A stretch of 64,000 nt of DNA from contig NZ_CP150300.1 of assembly GCF_037991315.1 (NCBI RefSeq), forward strand, positions 2,108,001-2,172,000. The letters are read 5' to 3'. Position numbers and translations under genes: made by a program. This stretch comes from Paenibacillus sp. FSL H8-0079. GTDB lineage: Bacteria > Bacillota > Bacilli > Paenibacillales > Paenibacillaceae. Of this stretch, positions 63,788-64,000 are shown piece by piece; the first letter of the stretch is position 1; every line of letters begins with the position of its first letter. The notes beneath the pieces are model-generated. The model searched no databases, was not told the origin of the DNA, and saw nothing but the letters and a program-made list of their open reading frames with translations.

Positions 63788-64000
63788 ATGAATTTGAATG
63801 ATCACATCAGGCTGTGGAATCATGTTTTTGTGAAAATACTGGATGTGCGCCAAAACGCTTTGCATCCTGGGGAGAAGCTGAAGAATTATCAACTGCCTGC
63901 GAGTACCTATCTATATATCATCGACGGAAGTGCAAGTATACGAATGGATCAACACAGATATATCGTGGATGGATTCCACATTGTTCATGGGGGCAAGCAG
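63788..64000 (+). CDS. AraC-type regulator, N-terminal cupin part (cut by window edge)
   Basis: 71 codons are visible, with no stop before the right edge. The sequence begins MNLNDHIRLWNHVFVKILDV and shows the beta-barrel sensing pattern of AraC regulators (LPASTYLYIIDGSASIRM). Similar N-termini occur in Btr-like siderophore regulators, some fused to a substrate-binding domain. The Fur-like site upstream fits an iron-uptake role; this is inference. GGAGGG lies 14 nt before ATG 63788. An in-frame ATG at 63749 is possible but has a poorly spaced ribosome binding site. Confidence 0.6.
   Translation, partial: MNLNDHIRLWNHVFVKILDVRQNALHPGEKLKNYQLPASTYLYIIDGSASIRMDQHRYIVDGFHIVHGGKQ

Overview
The window looks like the chromosome of an endospore-forming Firmicute of the Paenibacillus type. 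Reasons: spore genes (cotJB/cotJC, YheC/YheD coat-associated ATP-grasp proteins, YtrH, YtrI, YtvI, YtaF, an alpha/beta-type SASP), strong AGGAGG-like ribosome binding sites, frequent GTG/TTG starts, and a core gene order close to the Bacillus ytoI-ytrIH-dnaE-accDA-pyk-citZ/icd/mdh-pho-polA-mutM-ytaF-coaE-nrdR block. The genus is inferred from gene content and order, not from a search.

Layout. 1-0.9 kb: end of a cotJ operon. 1-4.7 kb: minus-strand four-gene cluster (KASIII-like enzyme, STAS-like protein, carboxymuconolactone-decarboxylase-like protein, ThDP enzyme), probably an uncharacterised biosynthetic unit. 5-8.9 kb: Gfo/Idh/MocA oxidoreductase, CHASE3 chemoreceptor, HAD phosphatase. 9-15.4 kb: five tandem YheC/YheD paralogues on the minus strand, divergent from yheA. 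16-24.5 kb: ytoI, ytpI-like, ytrI, ytrH, an unusually long dnaE, and a pgpA-like gene. 24.8-29.9 kb: DUF2007-like small protein, a 405-nt leader, accDA, pyk, thioesterase, fxsA. 30-35.7 kb: ytvI and the TCA genes citZ-icd-mdh. 36-44 kb: diguanylate cyclase, cupin, then phoR, phoP, a soluble CBS chemoreceptor-like protein, pstB and phoU. TTTACA/TTAACA repeats at 11-bp spacing precede phoP, the CBS protein and pstB, so this is probably a PhoP-controlled cluster. 44-50.8 kb: polA, mutM, ytaF, coaE, a lytic transglycosylase, a SASP and nrdR.

At 50,975 there is an intact tRNA-Ala(GGC). Its 3' 47 bp recur exactly at 54,728-54,774. The 3.7 kb between carries one large surface protein (signal peptide, Ig-like and MBG repeats, three SLH domains) and no recognisable integrase. 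This has the structure of an att-flanked cargo island.

54.8-64 kb is accessory and regulatory: a MocR/PdxR regulator divergent from a luciferase-like oxidoreductase and a methylguanine-DNA methyltransferase; a berberine-bridge-like FAD oxidase; an AraC regulator; a Fur-box-preceded ferredoxin-NADP reductase-like protein; a marR-nitroreductase-monooxygenase operon preceded by three tandem palindromes; and the 5' end of another AraC-type gene behind a second Fur-like site.

The strongest candidates for something undescribed are the KASIII/ThDP cluster with altered catalytic residues, the tRNA-Ala cargo island, the structured leaders before accD, ytaF and the Gfo/Idh gene, and the 15-bp-period palindrome array upstream of marR. 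All functional statements are from sequence reading and family knowledge; no database search was run.
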